From Fragilariopsis cylindrus CCMP1102 (Eukaryota > Bacillariophyta > Bacillariophyceae > Bacillariales > Bacillariaceae), in contig FMBT01000443.1 in the NCBI GenBank assembly GCA_900095095.1, positions 1 to 64,000 on the forward strand: a DNA stretch of 64,000 bases, in the 5' to 3' direction. Below, in pieces: positions 43,339-54,573 of the stretch (position 1 is the stretch's first letter; each line of letters opens with the position of its first letter). Below the pieces are notes generated by a model. That model saw only the letters and a list, made by a program, of their open reading frames with translations. It was not told where the DNA came from and did no database searches. The translations under genes and the position numbers were made by a program.

Positions 43339-44361
43339 TCAGTTCGTAGTAATTCCAAGAAATTTCAGTAATTCATTCATCGATTGATAAAGTTCTGTCA
43401 TACAAAGGTATTCGATAAAAAATATGTGTGTATTATTCGATACACTATCTTTCAGTAAATCAGGATCTGTATGCCATTTCTTCGATTTCTTAGGATCAAT
43501 CTGGGGATCAATTAAATCGGCACGAACTGTCTTCAAATCGATTCCGTCCATCTTCATTAACAATGACCGACCATCAGCTTTCCATTCACATTCTCCGAGC
43601 TGTGGTAAACTAATAAGCTCTTCTAATTCGTTTCTACTTCTATTCCAACTTGATGTATTCATTAAGGATTCACGATAGTTCCCTTCCCAATACAATGCCT
43701 TATAAATGTTTGGTAACGTCCATTTCGGATTCGGATGTGCGTTCCTTGTAAATTTCATTCCATCCTTTAATTCTCCTGCAACTAACACCCTCGCGAACCA
43801 ACCAGCCAAACAATTTTGATGTACATAATGTTGCAGGCCTACCGTACCAAATTTCGTCCCGTGTTTTGTATTAATGTAACTACAAGGTTTACGTGGTGCT
43901 GTAATTTCTATAACAAGGGGGGAAAGGTCTTCTTCTATTACAAAAACATCACCAATAGCAAGTTGAGATGTTTCAATACCATTCACAATCACCTGTTCTC
44001 CGAATGTTGTACTTTCCATATAGTCAATACCATCAAAGCATGATTTGAATCGTTCATTTGCTATTATACGATTGTAATTTTCTTGGGATTGAAATAGTAT
44101 AGCTCTATCCTCTCTGATAGTCTTTTTTTCCTCATCGTATACATGCCAGAAGTCTCCCCCAATAAGCCCTTTCTTTGGTACAAACATCGCAACTTCATTA
44201 CCTTCTTCGTCGACAGGGATTTCCTCCCATTCTTCTTCGTCGTCATCATCATCATCATCATCATCATCATCGTCATCATCGTTTGATGGGTCAGTCCATG
44301 ATGGCTTTGATAAAGGGGGGTGGTGATCACTGATATACCCATCAATAGGCTTAATATTCAT
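43339..44361 (-). CDS. MOSC-domain protein, 5' part uncertain
   Basis: The certain frame is 340 residues from the ATG at 44361. After an acidic run (about fifteen Asp) and FVPKKGLIGGDFWHVYDEEK, a MOSC/YiiM-like domain is seen: GIETSQLAIGDVFVIEEDLS, VIEITAPRKPCSYINTKHGT, QNCLAGWFARVLVAGELKDG and HPNPKWTL. The conserved Cys of MOSC domains fits the PRKPCSY position. MOSC proteins handle molybdenum-cofactor sulfur or reduce N-hydroxylated compounds. The reading frame continues upstream of 44361 (KWYPTKKQEESKQREFVICR), and a further start lies at 44689 (MPNSLLASEESPTKDV) in another frame with an acidic linker between. Either one-base breaks near 44460 and 44600 or an intron (GTAAGT at about 44456) separates them. 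Confidence 0.75.
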   Translation of the reverse strand: MNIKPIDGYISDHHPPLSKPSWTDPSNDDDDDDDDDDDDDDEEEWEEIPVDEEGNEVAMFVPKKGLIGGDFWHVYDEEKKTIREDRAILFQSQENYNRIIANERFKSCFDGIDYMESTTFGEQVIVNGIETSQLAIGDVFVIEEDLSPLVIEITAPRKPCSYINTKHGTKFGTVGLQHYVHQNCLAGWFARVLVAGELKDGMKFTRNAHPNPKWTLPNIYKALYWEGNYRESLMNTSSWNRSRNELEELISLPQLGECEWKADGRSLLMKMDGIDLKTVRADLIDPQIDPKKSKKWHTDPDLLKDSVSNNTHIFFIEYLCMTELYQSMNELLKFLGITTN

Positions 44362-44689
44362 TCGACGTCGGCAAATAACAAATTCTCTTTGTTTTGATTC
44401 CTCTTGTTTTTTAGTTGGGTACCATTTGGTATAGATACCTTGGACAGAGAAACTTACAGCAGGATGATTATATAATTTCCTTGTTCTTGTTGTTCGGCGT
44501 ATTGTTCGTTCTCCTCATCAATAACTTCGTCGTTCATTATATCATCATCAAACTTCTGACTTCCCAGGGGTGTTCTCGTTGAGCTTGAGCTTCTCTCGGA
44601 TGTAATACTGAATGAATCAGAACATGACTCCAACCCTGGGGAACATCCTTAGTGGGACTTTCCTCCGAAGCTAGTAGAGAGTTCGGCAT

Positions 44690-45606
44690 CTTTATATTCT
44701 ATTGGTAATATTCTCGAATTCGTAATCGCTTTTTTACTTTTGCCTATTTGCACTTGTTTTGTGTGATGATTACAAAAAGATACCTACTCCTGAGTTGAAT
44801 TGTTTGTTACTGTACTACTGTCACAGTAATATACAACATACAGAAAGAATTTGGAAAAAATCTTGGTGCCATCGCTTTTTCAAGCAGTGTGAATTGTGAA
44901 GCGTGTAGATGATCTTCCAATCTTCGAATCTACGATTCAACACGTGTTTGTGTATTTAAAAATCATTCTTTTGTCAACAACATACCAAAATCGTGCACGT
45001 GTCAATTTTAATTAGTGTGTGTTATCGTGTTATCATTAATTACTTAATAAGAAAAAAACGTGCCATGCAACCAGAGACACACTTCGCTTCGGTTCCCAGA
45101 ATTTCTGGTTCGGGCCAAACATTGTCGTACTACTGTAGGATGGCACGTGCTCGCATAAGAGAATTTTTTGGTAGTAACGGTTATTTTACTGCTTGTTGTC
45201 ACTTCCTATAACAGTGCTTCATTTTTCAGTCTTTCAACAATTTTACATATGACGCTTTCGCCATTTTCTAATTACACACGATTCCAAATACAGTACAGTA
45301 TTATATCTCCTTGAAGAATAAGATGTACAAAATAATCTATTCGACAATCGGCATCTCATGAGATGCCGATTTGCGTTTCACTTGTACGTTCTACTTGCAT
45401 GTCAAATATTACGTGAATAACTTCACATTCACAATGCTTCCAACTCGTACTGTGCTGTCAAATATTTTAAGGTTGAGGTTTTCGCTATAACGTTTCGTCC
45501 AATAATCGTGAGCAATGTCGAAAGCGTCGAAACAACTTGTTACTTGAATGATTTGATTTCACAATCTCACAACAGTCGACAAAAGTCTATCTGTGGGAGG
45601 GCAACG
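44690..45606. other. Intergenic region with a 24-bp palindrome
   Basis: About 900 bp between divergent genes, with the palindrome at 45347-45370. The ORF at 44993-45211 has no recognisable feature. Confidence 0.4.
45347..45370. promoter_or_regulatory. Perfect 24-bp palindrome
   Basis: ATCGGCATCTCATGAGATGCCGAT is its own reverse complement. It lies about 260 bp before the ATG at 45607 in an otherwise unstructured upstream region. A dimeric transcription-factor site is a possibility; nothing proves it. Confidence 0.35.
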
Positions 45607-46237
45607 ATGACAGGCCAACAGTTAGATGTGTTGCATAACAATGGCCAAGACTATGCCATCGTAGAATTTGAAGGAGGAGACGGATATATCTACAAACCCC
45701 CAGAAACGATAAGTATCTGTTCCATTAGCACGGCATGCGCCATAGGATATCTCTGCAGATATGAAGTTTCCACGGTGAATGGGAATCTTATCCTTAGATC
45801 ATTTCGAGTAAGGACCGACGACAGTGTATATCCACGCATTGAGGGTGTCGATCCAGTGGATCAGGGAATCTCCTTTACTTCCAGTCTGGAACGAGTATGC
45901 ACTCTTTGGGCAGATTATGTAGGCATGAATGTGCATGTGACACGTTTCACGGGCCGTATTATGTTGGGCGCTGATTATTTGCGGGGATCCTATGATCATC
46001 TCCACTCTGGAGCTACATGCTATAAGAATGTTTGGGAGATTGATGTGCAGCAAGGGCGAGTTGTGAAGGCCGTGGATGTAAGTGGGGAAGTTGCTGCTCG
46101 ACGACTAAAAAAACGAACAAAGACATGTCCACGATGACTACCATTTCTACTCGTGGGAACACGACATGTTTCTGAAGCAGATGGAGCAAAAGAGGCTTGC
46201 TGGTGAAGTCTACAGCGGTGACGAGGATGATCTGTGA
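45607..46237 (+). pseudogene. Unknown protein, frame broken at an A7 run
   Basis: Not recognised. From the ATG MTGQQLDVLHNNGQDYAIVE the frame gives a beta-rich protein (IYKPPETISICSISTACAIG, GISFTSSLERVCTLWADYVG, HVTRFTGRIMLGADYLRG) with about six Cys and little low complexity. It ends early at 46137. If one A is removed from the run of seven A at 46107-46113, the frame continues as RLKNEQRHVHDDYHFYSWEH to an acidic end at 46237 (GDEDDL). The extension looks coding, so the break is recent or an assembly error. The frame is also open upstream of 45607 without an ATG. GC content is higher than in surrounding DNA. Confidence 0.5.
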
Positions 46238-46616
46238 TGGATGGTGGGCTATTGTAGAAATTGTTTGGTTGTATTTGGTCCGAGATCTTGTGTTGGTGTT
46301 GGTTGCAGGTGGCCCATGCAGGTGGAATACAGCATATTGCAAAGATACAGTGCAGTACATAGCCTAAAGATGAAGAATCAGAGTTGGTTATGTGGTGCAT
46401 GAACGAATACCGAACCGTCTGTCTGTTTTTCATGGACCCCGACGACGTCCTGTCATGTATGCTCTGCGACCGAGCACGAAGCATGTTTGTCTATGTTTTG
46501 TGAGTGCTTACCACGATCTGAAATTTCTATCTCTGTTGAAGCTTATTCAGATCTTCCAGGGATTTATGAATTAATTTTCATGAGAGGATACGACGAAGAT
46601 TGGCGAATTTCGTAGT

Positions 46617-47425
46617 CGAACTGCCAAAGGGTTCTTGAAGATACAATCGTTTCGTCACAACAGTCAAGATTTTTTTCAAAGCAAAGATTATCTTCACAAA
46701 CGAACTTCGCAAGAAGGAAGAATCCTCCCAACATTTATCCGAGAATGGTTATACCTTTGTGCAAACGAAACAAACCAATAAATGGTATTATACATGAGAG
46801 TTTTACCTATCGTTGTGGAGAAATTCAAACCTGGTAGAAGACCACAACGAGTCTTCTCTAGGTGCATACTTTGGAACACCAGTAAATTTGATGATCCTGG
46901 AGAAAGAGAATATAACTGCCGTTGGATACCTTATGATAATCCTTTGTGCTGTACCAATAACGATGCGGGAGAATTGACTACTCGTGATGTTGATAGAAAT
47001 GAATTGGTTTTCCATATTATAGTCAACGATTGCATTTGCTTCAGAATACTTTTGCACGACCTGATTGGAAGAAGAGGCATCTGCAACAACATTTGTCTCC
47101 GGTTATTATCAAACGTATTAATGGCTATTTGGGCAATGTGACATTTCCATCACCAACTTTGAGGTTGAAAAAAGGAGATATTGCGTTTGGGGTTAACTTT
47201 ACTGAAACACAATTTGGAACAGATATTTGTGCAGAAGGGGAAATCTTTGCACGTACGATCGATGACTCTATTTTTAACAACAATAAAAAGATCTCAAAAG
47301 ATAAGATCCTTTCCAGTCTCATTGAAGAAGATATTGTGTTGACAAATGAATGGCAAAACCCAAATTCGGGGGATGGAGTGTGGCTAGCACCTTCGGAAAT
47401 TGCAAATGATGATGGGGACGTTTAG
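46617..47425 (+). pseudogene. Unknown protein in several frames
   Basis: Three coding-like segments in different frames follow each other. About 46620-46780 has KGFLKIQSFRHNSQDFFQSK and FIREWLYLCANETNQ. The part 46782 to about 47030 has MRVLPIVVEKFKPGRRPQRV and NCRWIPYDNPLCCTNNDAGE. The part about 47030-47425 has FARPDWKKRHLQQHLSPVII, GDIAFGVNFTETQFGTDICA and an acidic end. The segments have normal composition and no low-complexity runs, so they look like one former gene with at least two frame breaks. No family is recognised. It may have had a functional relation to the neighbour at 45.6-46.2 kb, but the proteins are not visibly similar. Confidence 0.45.
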
Positions 47426-47843
47426 TGAAATCATATTTTGAATAGAGGAAAACTTGAACCTTCAAACGACGGTACGAGAAAAGTCAAACCAACGAGCAAC
47501 GACGAAACCATAGTTGAGTTTATTGTACTGTCAAATTACACCTCAACTCTATGAAAATAAGTTGGTACAGTTCGACCGCAAGAACAAGGAAAGAGTGAAG
47601 AACGACGTGATGAACGACGTGAAAAGTAAATGATCATTTATTTATGAAATGGTGTACGTAGCTTTGGATCTAATTTAATCTAATATCAAAAAATGCGAAG
47701 AAGAATATAGACTAAAAATGTTGCTGTGTCAAATCACTATTCTAATTCGTTTCCATAACAATCAAAATTCAAGTCTTATCCTCAAATGTAGTATAAGTGC
47801 TATGAATTTGGTGTAAGGGGGTTTCTCTGTTCAATACTACTAG
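47426..47843. other. Convergent intergenic region
   Basis: About 420 bp. No gene or striking structure is seen. Confidence 0.35.
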
Positions 47844-49391
47844 CTAGCAGACTTTCTTTACAATAGTAACAATATCTTCATCTTCCAATATATGTTCTTT
47901 CCCGCATCGTTGAGGTTGATGCTTGGCAGACTTACCCCATACCCATGCGAAATTGAAAGTAGGCATAATACCTTTATGTAATCGATTACAAAATTCTTCG
48001 ATACTAGGATTTTGTGCATGTAAAATAACCGGTCCATCATAGTCTGGAATCTGTCCTTGTGGTTTCGTATAGATACGAATCATATTACACCGATCCCAAA
48101 CTTCTTCCATAAGCTCATCTAAATTCCATTTCAATGTTGATGATATCGGAACGTAATTCTGCAAACATATTTGTTTTTGTGGTTGCAAAGAAAATAACAG
48201 TGAGTATAATAAGTACAGTCAGTTCTTTTGAAAAATCTTCTCTCGTAGTCGCATCGTTTCATTCATTATTTGAATTGATATTGATATTAATATTATATAA
48301 CGTACCGGCATTTGATCCAATATATCAAGTTCTTCAATAGTAATAGCATCAATTTTATTAAATACATATAAGCATGGAATATAACTACGATTGCCTTCAA
48401 TGACATCAATGAATTGATCTGTTGTTACATCTTGACGTAAAATAATTTCTGCACATGAAATTTTGTATTCTTTACATATCAATCTACATACTTCTGCATT
48501 CATTCCCTTTGTTTGTGGTACAGCTTCTTGGTAACCAAGACCACCTGCATCCTTTTTAACAATTTTAATTTTAGGTGCAGTTTGATTCACTCGTATACCA
48601 AAACCAAATAATTCTGATTCAATGATTTTTTTATGTGTTACAGGTTTTGCTGCATCTAATACAATTAAAATTAGATTGCATGAACTTGCTGTACTAATAA
48701 CCTGCCGACCACGACCTCGACCACCTGCTGCACCTTCAATAATACCAGGTAAATCCAATACCTGTATCCGTGCACCCTTATATTTCATTGTTCCTGGTAT
48801 ACATGTTAATGTAGTAAACTCATATGCAGCAGCTTCTGATCGTGTTCCTGTTAAGCTTGTCAGCAAAGTTGATTTACCAACTGATGGAAATCCTACTAAT
48901 CCTATACGTGTATCACCACTCTTGCTTACATCAAATCCACGTCCTGCATCTTTTGATCCTGCTGATTTACCACCAGGACCATTAATTAATTCTGATTTTA
49001 ATTTTGCTATTTTTGCTTTTAATGTTCCCAAATCTTTATATTACAATTTATAAATCGAGTTGTATAATGTAGAAAAAGAAAATCGGATGTGATGAGATTA
49101 AATTTGATTTGATGAGGAGTGGAAGGAAGGTTGGTAAAACTAAACCAACTTGACCTGCTTATATTCTAGGCTCACAGAATTGTGATCGATGAGATACGAC
49201 ACGATACAATTCGATATGATATGATGTGATGCAATTACACCGCACGACGATCATAATACCAGGGTATAACTACTCGTAGTGCATATACAACTAACTAACT
49301 TACGATAATTTGTAGCCTTATTTTTTTGAGTACGAGCCATTTCGGCTTCAAGCACTCCAATCTTCGCTTCAATCGCTGTGGGGTCAGACAT
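47844..49391 (-). CDS. DRG1: DRG1-type developmentally regulated GTPase
   Basis: Three exons, 49304-49391, 48306-49033 and 47844-48158, with GTAAG and GTACG donors and AAAG and GCAG acceptors, encode 376 residues. The Obg/DRG G domain is complete: G1 GFPSVGKST (77-85), DLPG (123-126) and NKID (255-258). The N-terminus [20 protein letters not shown] matches the DRG helix-turn-helix start. The C-terminal TGS domain ([53 protein letters not shown]) fits DRG1 better than DRG2. DRG1 is a cytosolic GTPase that binds a DFRP partner and translating ribosomes. Introns are 270 and 147 bp. The human protein has 367 residues, so the length is as expected. Confidence 0.95.
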
Positions 49392-50291
49392 CTTGCTTTT
49401 AGTTTTTTTTGTTTTTGAATTTTTTTTTGACTAGGATTCTTGGGTTGTTATTGCTTTTCCTATCGTATCGCTTATTATTGTTTGCTTTGGGCGTTATTTC
49501 CTCTTTGCTATTCTGTATGCTACCGGTATTGATTGCCTCGTCTTGTTTGTTTCATGATCAATTATGACAAATAAAAAATGCCGAAAATGTGGGGTTGCGT
49601 CGAAAATAAAAAGAGTGCGCACTTTTGCGCGAAGATACTTTGGAGGCCCTGTGATTTCGAGATTGTATTATCTTAGGATTTCATGCTTTCTTTACATATA
49701 AAAAATATTCATGAATTCAATGATCTCTTTCCTAGGAAAAATCATGACTTCTATCAAATATCTGTTGTCTCTATACTGTACTATCAGATATTGTTGCTGC
49801 TATAGATATCAATATGCCATACTGAATCATGCACCATCATGCTGTGCCCCACAGCTTGTATCAGGATACTCCACCAGGGCATGAGCATGTATAACTACTG
49901 TCAACTTAACAGGCACTGTATGGACACCCCATACACCCCATGGCCCCATACCCCATACACCCCGCTTCTTGAACACAGGAGATGTACATATTCCCTAGAC
50001 CTGCTGGGAAAATGCATTGTTTGATTTTTGTGTATTTGCCAAGACACTACAATAAAAGATGATGGGGTGGAACAAGCTTAAAAATATTACACCCCCATGG
50101 TAAAAACTAGTCACCATCCTTCCAGTTTTTGACTGATATATCTACGGTTCGGCCACCATGATGACAGTAACAACAATGACAAAATTGCTTATGATTGTAT
50201 CTGTATCATATTCATGTTTCCTCACCTCATCCTATAGTAGGTAGTAGACCAGTGGTAGTAGCGTTAGTTGTGCAATAGTAGTATACTATTT

Positions 50292-50322
<31 letters not shown>

Positions 50323-50855
50323 TCTGAAGTACAATGTCCTCTCAGTCCACCTCATACCTCCCTAATCTCCTCCCTTCTTTGTCCGGCTCTACTAGTATCT
50401 CTTCTTAGCAACAATATTGATTGTCAACGTCACACAACATATCCAATAATCAATGGAGCAACCATATATAAATAATACTGTTTATTACTGTTTGAACACT
50501 ACACTCAAGAAGAAGATCATATATTTTATTAAAGCAATGGGAAATTTAAAATAACAGAATGACGAAAAAGATTTTATTTTAAGATATTATCATGATACGC
50601 AGTTATGTAAATGTGATGGATGGTATGGAGGAAATAGTTTCTTTACTCTGCCAACTGGATAATAATATAACACAATATATGATGCGAGGGTAAACGGAAT
50701 GATGACTGTTGATCGATTTGATTCGATTCGATTCGGATTTGTTTAGTCTCGATTTGATTTGATTTAATTACTCGCTTCTGAGAGGTAGTGACAATGCCGT
50801 AAAAATACGAAGCAGCAACGTCGCAGTATAGTTCTCTCGGGTTTCTTTTCTTTTT
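49392..50855. other. Gene-poor region, about 1.5 kb
   Basis: No supported gene. It contains ACCCCATACACCCCATGGCC-like C-rich direct repeats (49921-49966), a TC microsatellite (50296-50322) and a GATTTGATTCGATTCGATTC-type pentamer stretch (about 50711-50764). Confidence 0.5.
50296..50322. repeat. (TC)n microsatellite
   Basis: About thirteen TC units following a T run. Confidence 0.9.
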
Positions 50856-51296
50856 TTAGAACATACCAAACAATTTTTTCTTCTTTTCTTCTTTCGGTTC
50901 TTCTTCCTCCTTGTCGCCCTTGTTCCATACTTGAGTTTCACAAAAGATTTTTCCTTTGACATCCTTCAGTTCTGTATATCCTTTATTTCTTCGATCATCA
51001 GATCTTTTCTTTTGATTTACTTCTTTTTGTTTATCTTTTTCTTTAATTTTAGCATAGGGAGATTCTTCACCACCAGCATAACCAGATTCCATATTTTTTA
51101 CCATTTTATCAAATATTCCATATACGGCTGTGGAAGTTCTTCTTGGTGTTGTGTTCGACTCATCACCAGTAGTCGTCCGAATCGTCGTCATGGGGAATTG
51201 CACCCGCTGTTGTTGGAAACCATTGACGACGACCGAACAAACTGCCACGATCAGCATGGCAAATATCGCATTATTAGTATTCATCTTCATCATCAT
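50856..51296 (-). CDS. Small plastid-targeted Lys/Glu-rich protein
   Basis: 146 residues from the first of three clustered ATGs (51296). The start MMMKMNTNNAIFAMLIVAVC is a signal peptide, and VVNGFQQQR supplies an aromatic residue at the predicted cleavage site, as in diatom plastid precursors. The mature part has a conserved-looking YGIFDKMVKNMESGYAGGEE, then charged helices (KIKEKDKQKEVNQKKRSDDR) and an acidic/basic C-terminus ending KKKKLFGMF. I do not recognise the family. The FDKMVKNMESG type of motif followed by a charged helix suggests a small, conserved membrane-peripheral plastid protein. Confidence 0.7.
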   Translation of the reverse strand: MMMKMNTNNAIFAMLIVAVCSVVVNGFQQQRVQFPMTTIRTTTGDESNTTPRRTSTAVYGIFDKMVKNMESGYAGGEESPYAKIKEKDKQKEVNQKKRSDDRRNKGYTELKDVKGKIFCETQVWNKGDKEEEEPKEEKKKKLFGMF

Positions 51297-52000
51297 CGTT
51301 GTATTTATCGCTTGCTTTGGAAGTATCAAATAAGATTGAGAAGAAATAAAGACCGAGTCGTGAGCTGTTCTGTTGTTGTTGTGCGAAGTTAGATCTCTCT
51401 TTCTAGCTAGCAAACTACTTCACTTCGAAGTACTGTAACGTTACTCGAGCAACACAACATTCTCGAATTTTTTTATTTTTTTGTTTGACACACTGACGCG
51501 TTCTTCCTTAGATTTGTAGATCCTTCGTGATTGTCCCCCGAATTGACCCCACACTTACTGATATCGCTTAGACCCCCTTAATTACAGTAACGATACTGTA
51601 CATTCAAAAATCTGGACGACAGCTTTTTCTGTCACAACAAGATTTTAAAATGCTACATTTTAAATTTTTAGAATGCATTGTTCTCTTTCTCCTCTCTCTT
51701 TCTGATATACAAATTACGAAAAAGAATGTAACAGAGATGAGAGCGTTTCCAGTGTTATTAGTGTATGGATACTAATACGGTGGGGCTGCTTTCTTAACAA
51801 TAGTGGGAATTTGATTTTCTTTGATTTTCTTTGATTTGATGCAATTTGATTCAATTTGATTTGATTCGTTGATCAACATCTGAAGGTTCAACAACAAGCG
51901 TTTAAAAAAAAGATGCAAATCAATATCGCAAGCAGTCTAGAACTTACGTGAAGGCCAGAAAGCAAGCAATACATGTTGTGTTTTGACACCGAAAGACAAA
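51297..52000. other. Divergent intergenic region
   Basis: About 700 bp with GATTTGATT-type short repeats near 51811-51870. No gene is seen. Confidence 0.4.
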
Positions 52001-53793
52001 ATGATGTCTCGTATGTGTCGGACTGGTAAGAAACCTATCGTCGTCGTCGTTGCCATCATATCATCATCGCGTCTCGTCGTCATCATCGCAGCCACCGTCA
52101 CCGTCACCACAATCAATTACGAAAATGAGAACACCCACCACCAACAACAACAACAACAACAAGTGGAAAAGGAAGAACTTCCACCAGATCCAGTAATTAT
52201 CTCAATTCCACTAAGTGGTAATGATGAGAATCCATATTTTGTCAATATCACAACACATCATACAAGTAGGATGACGACGACGATGAATGGTAATGTTACT
52301 GCTGCTACTACTGCCGAATATGATCAACATCATCGTGGATATTATCTCGTTACAACAAATTATCCCTTGTCGGTCGTTTTACCGAACATCAACATCAACA
52401 ACAATACGGCGAGAACGAAAACGAAAACAAGAATGAACACAATAATATCAATGATCGATCATCTAGAAGAAGAAGAAGATCATCATCATTGTCATCGTCA
52501 TCATCATCTCTCTCGTCATTAACGTCGTCGTTTCGTCGTCGTATTTTTTACAAACAACATTGAAACAAGCACAAATTCAAAATTGTGATATAGTTTCTAC
52601 CAATGGTGGACCATATGATCCAGGTGGAATAACAAATTCTGGACCAGTTATTATAAATGGCAAATTAACAAGAACAAAATCAAATCCAATTCAATCGAAA
52701 TATATTGGATTTGGTATTGCATATGAAGATGAAGATGAAGATAAATTTGAAGAAGAATCACAAACATGCATGCTAATTTTGTTAATGTATCGAATATATC
52801 GTCGTTATCATCATTATCGATAACAACGACGGTCACTAAAGATACTGAAAACAACAAAAGCAAAAATAGCAAGAAAAAGTATTGGGTCATGGGAACATAC
52901 GGTCAATTAGTATCAACATTATCATCATTCATCATCCAATAATAGTAACACAAATACGAAGAAGAAGATATGGAATTTTGTGACAGGATTTGATTGGTTA
53001 GTTTATAACGGGAAAAGCTTAGTCAATGACTATAGCAGTAACATTAATAATAACAATCCAACAATGGCAGGTAGGACATATCGTGCTCCAAGAACTGTTA
53101 TAGGATTAGATCAAGATTCGAATGTTATTTTATTGGTAGTAGATGGATGTGAATATTGGTAAGTGAAGTAGCATAGCACTGAAGTACACACACACAAAAT
53201 AGTATCGAGTATTGGAATACGAACTCGAATGCGAATGCGAATGCGAATACGAATACGAATAGTACAAAAATTAATTTATCAAAAGAGTCAATATTACCAT
53301 CACACAATGAAGAATATACGTACTGACGAGAACGTTTTATGCTCCCTTCTTCCTACCTTCCGATTCACTTAACTTAATTTAACTTAACGCACGATAATCT
53401 CATTCACAATGTAATGAATACAGCCTCCATCGTAAAGGTCTTACTTTAAAAGAATTGGCTAATCTATTATTAGATCATGGAGTGATATTTGCCATCAATA
53501 TGGATGGTGGAAGATCATCAACGATGGTAATGACGACTTTATCAACAAAGTTCAACAAACCGACGCAGATGTTGAACAATAATAGTGGTAACAATAATCA
53601 AAATAATAATAATTTTGAAGTGATTAATCGACCTACGTGTCTTGATATACCATTACCGTATCATTGTCAACGTCCGGTTGCTACTGTACTTTGTGTATCA
53701 TCATCATCAACAGCAAAACCAGCAACAACAACAACAACATCATCGTCAATAATAAACGACAGAACGGAACAGAACAACAAATATATATATTAG
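52001..53793 (+). pseudogene. NAGPA-like phosphodiester glycosidase, frameshifted
   Basis: The frame starts at the ATG at 52001 with a basic N-terminus and a hydrophobic anchor (VVVVAIISSSRLVVIIAATV). The NAGPA/phosphodiester glycosidase fold is visible in pieces: NCDIVSTNGGPYDPGGITNS, then GFDWLVYNGKSLV, RAPRTVIGLDQDSNVILLVV and DG. After an intron (53159-53423, GTAAGT to ACAG, codon TG|C) it continues with KGLTLKELANLLLDHGVIFA, INMDGGRSSTM and LDIPLPYHCQRPVATVLCV. In animals this family removes GlcNAc from GlcNAc-1-P-mannose on lysosomal enzymes. Breaks of one base occur near 52540, in the A3 run at 52762-52764 and in a TCA repeat at about 52924-52933. The domain is well preserved around the breaks, so loss is recent or apparent. 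Confidence 0.65.
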
Positions 53794-54573
53794 GTTTTAA
53801 TTGAAAAATGCAGTAATTTTATGATTACAATGCACTGTTCCTGATCGCATTCCATTGATGACCTATGGTAGATGCCATATATAAATATATAGTTCTTAGC
53901 TCAAAGTTAAATACTGTAGACCACGAAATAATGAATAGTCCTACTAACTAAGGAACTTATCTACTGGTAGTTCCCACGGAAAGTAACCGAGAAAAATGGA
54001 GAGAAAACAAATAGAGGGGCCAATCCACAAACCGTGCAAGACTTGAATAAGCATTCGGAACAAAAAGATGAAGATTATTCTTGTTAGTACTCAAAGTAAG
54101 ATAATGGTGATGATGACCAAGTAAGTTAACAACTTTATAAATTTATGATTGGTAAGGAAAGTTATTCGTTTTTCGCAAGCATTTCGATGCTTTTTTTAAT
54201 ATGAGATAGAGTGGCCTTGTGGAAATAGGTACCAATCACTGATGTAGCTGTTTGTATGACGATCATCAAATGCGAAGTTCGGTTCCGGTACTGTACGACA
54301 TCCACTTCACGTTGCCAGCTGTGTTTTGTGAGAAGAATTTCGCATAAATTTTGGTAAGGTGAAAAAATGAGATGCCATTTCAGAATAACAAAAAACAAGA
54401 CACTAATACACTCTAAACACATGTCATTCGCTTCGACTAGGACGTTTTTCTTCGGGTGAAGTAGCTTTTTATTGAATTTCAAAAGCGGCAAACAGTCAAG
54501 CCTACGTTAGTTGTCTTTGCATATCATCATCAACAAGAACAAAGCCATTACCATAACTAGTAAAATAGCACCA
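53794..54573. other. Intergenic region, no supported gene
   Basis: About 780 bp. A minus-strand frame at 54162-54491 is open but begins without an ATG and has no signature. Confidence 0.35.

Noticed and set aside
49921-49966. C-rich direct repeats as a possible CRISPR-like or telomere-like array
   Set aside because: The units are short and irregular, without spacers, and not a telomere consensus.
54162-54491. 109-codon minus-strand ORF
   Set aside because: It has no ATG at its start, no homology recognised, and sits in the upstream region of a plus-strand gene.
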